Source of the DNA: an uncultured bacterium
Lineage (GTDB): Bacteria; Cyanobacteriota; Vampirovibrionia; Gastranaerophilales; Gastranaerophilaceae
Direction of reading: 5' to 3'
Assembly: GCA_905215335.1 (NCBI GenBank)
Contig: CAJMPQ010000005.1
Span: forward strand, 1 to 64,000
DNA: 64,000 nucleotides
Both the position numbers and the translations under genes were made by a program. The notes under the pieces were generated by a model, which saw only the letters and a list, made by a program, of their open reading frames with translations, was not told the DNA's origin and did no database searches. Positions within the stretch are counted from its first letter, which is position 1, and every line of letters starts with the position of its first letter. This document shows positions 61,502 through 64,000 of the stretch, piece after piece.

Positions 61502-61533
61502 AGCTGAGCAATCAGAAGAGTTGAGGATTTATA
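61470..61533 (-). ncRNA. Candidate small RNA ending at the orphan terminator
   Basis: On the minus strand a TATAAA at 61528-61533 lies about 27 bases before the GC-rich stem and T run described above, which would give a transcript of about 50 bases ending at 61470. The leader contains CCTC and CTCTTC, which could pair with ribosome-binding sites. A -35 box at the usual spacing is poor. No sequence family is recognised; this is inference from a terminator without a gene. Confidence 0.3.
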
Positions 61534-61580
61534 CAATAATAATAAGATTTTTATTTACAGATTTCATTGTGCTTAATACC

Positions 61581-61620
61581 AATAATTGATGTAAAATATT
61601 GCCTAAAAGTATCAATTATT
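61581..61620. repeat. Ten-base inverted repeat in a divergent promoter region
   Basis: AATAATTGAT and ATCAATTATT form a perfect inverted repeat with a 20-base spacer, directly before the candidate promoter of the exported protein gene. It could be an operator; it is not a terminator, as no T run follows. Confidence 0.4.
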
Positions 61621-61649
61621 TGATTTTTATTTATCAAATATGATAAAAT
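61620..61649 (+). promoter_or_regulatory. Candidate promoter for the exported protein gene
   Basis: TTGATT (61620-61625) and TAAAAT (61644-61649) are separated by 18 bases, about 27 bases before the ATG at 61676. Confidence 0.4.
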
Positions 61650-61675
61650 AGCAAAGTTAGTGATAAGGAGTTATT

Positions 61676-62032
61676 ATGAAAAAAATATTATGCTTAACAA
61701 TTTTAAGTTTTACTGCAATTAGTCCAGCTTTTGCTGTTCCATACTATTATCAAGCTCCAAATGCTGGAAATATGAATTTTTACCCAATGATGCAAAGACA
61801 AATGGAACAAGAACAAACGCTTGATTTTATTAACAATCCTGAAGATTATAAACAAAAACGAGAACAAAAAGATGCTCAACTAGATTACGAACAAGGTAAA
61901 TCTAATTTTAATCCATCGTATCTAAAACCTACAACTTTTAACTTGGGTAAACAAAAAAATACTCCAACACAAACAAACATGGAATTTACTAAAGACGAAA
62001 ATGGTCAAATTAGAATTCAAGGAATAAAATAG
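61676..62032 (+). CDS. Small exported protein of unknown function
   Basis: 118 residues with a Sec signal peptide (about 1-20, likely cleavage after AFA). The mature part is Asn/Gln/Tyr-rich (VPYYYQAPNAGN) with MMQRQMEQEQ and no Cys or known motif. AAGGAG is well placed. The next gene starts nine bases later and encodes a small membrane protein, so both probably form one unit. Function unknown. Confidence 0.75.
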   Translation: MKKILCLTILSFTAISPAFAVPYYYQAPNAGNMNFYPMMQRQMEQEQTLDFINNPEDYKQKREQKDAQLDYEQGKSNFNPSYLKPTTFNLGKQKNTPTQTNMEFTKDENGQIRIQGIK

Positions 62033-62041
62033 GGATTTAAT

Positions 62042-62371
62042 ATGAAAAAACTAATTATAAAATGGATAATTTTTGCATTAGTAATTATGGGTACCTGTTA
62101 TTTACCAGGAATTCACGTAGATAGTTTTTGGTTTGCTATGCTTGTTGCCGCAGTTCTAACTATCGTGAATATTTTTATAAAACCTATAATAAAGCTCCTA
62201 ACATTCCCAATAAATTTACTAACATTTGGCATTTTTAATTTGGTTATAAACTTTGGAATATTATATGGGATATCATATTTTATTCCGCAATATCACTTAG
62301 ATAATTATCTTAGTGGATTTATATCTTCAATTATAATAGCAATAGCATATTGCATAATAAAAAAATGCTAA
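62042..62371 (+). CDS. Small membrane protein, phage-holin 4_2 (YvlD-like) family
   Basis: 109 residues with four hydrophobic helices. VNIFIKPIIKLLTFPINLLTFGIFNLVIN near 42-70 matches the family core of Pfam Phage_holin_4_2/YvlD, which has the PxxxLLxxPxxxLTxG pattern. YvlD-type proteins are often linked to envelope stress; a phage holin role is not implied. AGGG is placed before the ATG. It follows the exported-protein gene in the same unit, ended by a terminator. Confidence 0.85.
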   Translation: MKKLIIKWIIFALVIMGTCYLPGIHVDSFWFAMLVAAVLTIVNIFIKPIIKLLTFPINLLTFGIFNLVINFGILYGISYFIPQYHLDNYLSGFISSIIIAIAYCIIKKC

Positions 62372-62391
62372 ATAAAAGTTTTTGCAAAAAT

Positions 62392-62419
62392 AAAGAGGAA
62401 AGAAAATCTTTCCTCTTTT
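62392..62419. terminator. Bidirectional intrinsic terminator
   Basis: Twelve-pair stem AAAGAGGAAAGA/TCTTTCCTCTTT with a three-base loop, between the converging holin-like and HlyD-type genes. Confidence 0.85.
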
Positions 62420-62436
62420 AACTATCTAGAGATTAA

Positions 62437-63564
62437 TTATTTTATTTTTACTCGAGGAACAACTGACATTCCCGGCACAATATTATATTTGGTATAATCT
62501 TCATCAAATACAATCTTCACAGGAACACGTTGAACGATTTTAACATAACTACCTACAGCATTTTCTGGTGGAAACAAACTTGATTTTGCACCAGTTGCTC
62601 GTTGTATACTGTCAACGTGTGCTTTGAATTTTTTACCGGGGTAAGTATCTACAGCAACCTGAACCGGTTGACCTGGGTGCATATGAGTTAATTGTCCTTC
62701 CTTAAAATTAGCAACAACCCACATTTGTTCTGGAACAACAGCCAATAATGGTTGACCAATTTGAACATAATTACCTTGTTCAACGCTTCTTGCTGAAATT
62801 TTGCCATCAGATGGGGCATATATTTTTGTATAGCTTAAATTTAATTTAGCTTGCTCAACTTCAGCCTCTAATCTTTTTATTTCAGCTTCCACTGATTGTG
62901 TTTTAGCAATAGAAGAATCTAATTCCGATTTCATAGCTTTTGTTCTATTGGATGTTGATTGATAATTTGCTTGAGATACTTCTAATTCTTTTGAACTTCT
63001 ATCATAATCTTGTTTTGAAACAACACCTGATTTATACATTTCGTTATAACGTTTAAAATCTTTTTGTGCAAAATTCAACTTGGACATAGCAGAAGCTGTA
63101 TCATCTGCAGCTTGACCAACGTTAGATGTATTCTTTGAAACATCATGTGTAGACACTTTTAATTGAGCTTTAGCTTCTGCTAATTTTGCTTCTGCCTGAT
63201 CTAATTTCACTTGATAATCGACAGGATCAATTTCTAAAAGCAAATCTCCTTTTTTAACAGTTTGGTTATCATCAACTAATAGTGAAACAACTGGACCCGC
63301 TACACGTGGTGCAACAGAAATTATTCTACCTTCTACAAACGCGTCATCGGTAGATTGATAATGAGTAGACATAATCGCAGCATATAATCCTATTAAAATT
63401 AATATACCTGCTGCAATTGATGGTATAAATACTCGTTTTTTAGTAATTTCCGGACGACGTCGTTTTAATCTTTCTTTGGCTAATTTTTCAAATTCTTCTT
63501 TTTTACGTTTTTTAGTTTTGGGTAAACTTGGAGCTTTATTAAATTTTTCTTTATCTTCGGCCAT
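62437..63564 (-). CDS. HlyD/EmrA-family membrane fusion protein
   Basis: 375 residues from the ATG at 63564, which has GAGG spaced well; a GTG two codons earlier is less likely. A basic N-terminal tail precedes one transmembrane helix (about 47-66). The biotinyl-lipoyl-like half-motif VAGPVVSLLVDDNQTVKKGD near 88 and the HlyD signature region IYAPSDGKIS near 255 frame a long coiled coil. It is the periplasmic adaptor of an EmrAB-type efflux system. The partner pump is not in the window: downstream is a terminator, and upstream is the MarR-type regulator. Confidence 0.9.
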   Translation of the reverse strand: MAEDKEKFNKAPSLPKTKKRKKEEFEKLAKERLKRRRPEITKKRVFIPSIAAGILILIGLYAAIMSTHYQSTDDAFVEGRIISVAPRVAGPVVSLLVDDNQTVKKGDLLLEIDPVDYQVKLDQAEAKLAEAKAQLKVSTHDVSKNTSNVGQAADDTASAMSKLNFAQKDFKRYNEMYKSGVVSKQDYDRSSKELEVSQANYQSTSNRTKAMKSELDSSIAKTQSVEAEIKRLEAEVEQAKLNLSYTKIYAPSDGKISARSVEQGNYVQIGQPLLAVVPEQMWVVANFKEGQLTHMHPGQPVQVAVDTYPGKKFKAHVDSIQRATGAKSSLFPPENAVGSYVKIVQRVPVKIVFDEDYTKYNIVPGMSVVPRVKIK

Positions 63565-63574
63565 AAACACCTCT

Positions 63575-64000
63575 TTATATTTGTATATTTACTTTTGATA
63601 ACAAATTCTTATTTATTTTTTCTAAAACATTATTTAATATATCTAATTCTTCTTCTGGAATACCTTCAACAGTCTCATGCCATACCTTTAGTATAGTTGG
63701 AACAGCTTGATTATATAAATCAATACCATCTTGAGTTATATTTATTTTCACTATTTTACGCTTATTAACATCTGGAGTTTTACTTACATACCCAATTTTT
63801 TCTAAAATATTTAAAATTCTGGAAATATTAGGGCGATCTTTTAGAGTTAATGCTGAAATTTGACGTTGATATAAACAGCCATTCTCTACTAACACATGTA
63901 AAACTGAAAACTGTTCTGGTGTTATATTCAAATTTGAATTTACAAAAGTTTGAATAGCAAAAACCTTTGACAAGTTTCCTGTACCTGCCAGCTTTGGACC
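63575..64000 (-). CDS. MarR-family transcriptional regulator (partial, 5' end outside window)
   Basis: The frame is open to the window edge; the ATG lies outside it. The winged helix appears as ITPEQFSVLHVLVENG, LKDRPNISRILNILEKIGYVSKTP and KRKIVKINITQDG. MarR proteins repress efflux and stress genes until a ligand binds. It ends ten bases before the HlyD/EmrA-type gene and probably controls that efflux unit. The N-terminal dimerisation helix is only partly visible. Confidence 0.88.
   Translation of the reverse strand, partial: GPKLAGTGNLSKVFAIQTFVNSNLNITPEQFSVLHVLVENGCLYQRQISALTLKDRPNISRILNILEKIGYVSKTPDVNKRKIVKINITQDGIDLYNQAVPTILKVWHETVEGIPEEELDILNNVLEKINKNLLSKVNIQI

Noticed and set aside
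62042..62371. Phage holin/prophage remnant
   Set aside because: Family name aside, YvlD-like proteins are chromosomal, and no other phage gene is nearby.
1..64000. CRISPR array, insertion sequences, rRNA genes
   Set aside because: Looked for direct repeats with regular spacers, transposase motifs and rRNA landmarks; none seen.

Overview
ORGANISM. The window is AT-rich chromosomal DNA from an anaerobic, fermentative bacterium. I see no insertion sequence, prophage, CRISPR array or plasmid gene. My best guess is a gut-type non-photosynthetic cyanobacterium (Melainabacteria/Gastranaerophilales). Supporting signs are a Tic20-like membrane protein, an AMIN/DUF3153-style flavour in exported proteins, a short N-terminal tail ending in SFTAKK on one protein, a prepilin with the FTLAEVLVT start, a single-chain pyruvate:ferredoxin oxidoreductase, and envelope proteins (PBP4, lipoprotein, EmrA-like adaptor) that fit a diderm. 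A clostridial-like host is the main alternative. The assignment is inference (about 0.6). LAYOUT. 1-5693 (+) is the end of a surface-polysaccharide locus: tail of an APH-like kinase, HAD phosphatase, cupin phosphomannose isomerase, ribulose/allulose-phosphate epimerase, a GT9-like protein, and an unusual fusion of an FrhB-type iron-sulfur protein with a polysaccharide pyruvyl transferase. 5740-9990 holds a membrane protein, tRNA-Leu, a patatin lipase, a HEAT-like protein, and the end of a pgi-exported protein-trxB operon that extends to 11391. 11513-14176 (-) carries a 700-residue protein with a flagellin-like layout and a small Ser/Gly/Cys-rich protein. 14373-19734 has an exported anchor protein, wecB, glutaredoxin next to a hybrid-cluster-protein homologue that has lost its cluster ligands, and rpsL-rpsG without fusA/tuf. 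19741-29516 has TPR, coiled-coil, AI-2E-type permease, radical SAM, histidine phosphatase, leuD, SEC-C protein, recN and a group 2 sigma factor. 29692-43758 has tRNA-Val, a DUF1848 protein, prepilin, lipoprotein, rlmD, a RelA/SpoT-like protein, nifJ (pyruvate oxidation to acetyl-CoA), tatD and polA. 43871-47159 is the classical tig-clpP-clpX operon, followed by rpsP, an OmpR-type regulator and speD. 49594-56296 (-) looks like one long envelope operon: acyltransferase, amidase, PBP4, glycosyltransferase, Gfo/Idh oxidoreductase, CDP-alcohol transferase, trmL and nnrD. 56444-64000 has tRNA-Pro, yidC, queA, a lytic transglycosylase, an Orn/Lys/Arg decarboxylase-like protein, a PilZ protein, two small membrane/exported proteins, and an EmrA-like adaptor with a MarR regulator. 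HOW IT FITS. Sugar-phosphate isomerases, WecB, glycosyltransferases and pyruvyl transfer point to an elaborate surface glycan. NifJ, Pgi and the redox proteins (TrxB, glutaredoxin, FrhB fusion) point to anaerobic sugar fermentation. SpeD plus a decarboxylase-like enzyme suggest polyamine synthesis. Almost every transcription unit ends in a clear AT-rich intrinsic terminator, many of them bidirectional between converging genes. LIMITS. All functional calls come from reading motifs; no alignment or database search was run. Start codons were corrected in several places on ribosome-binding-site spacing.
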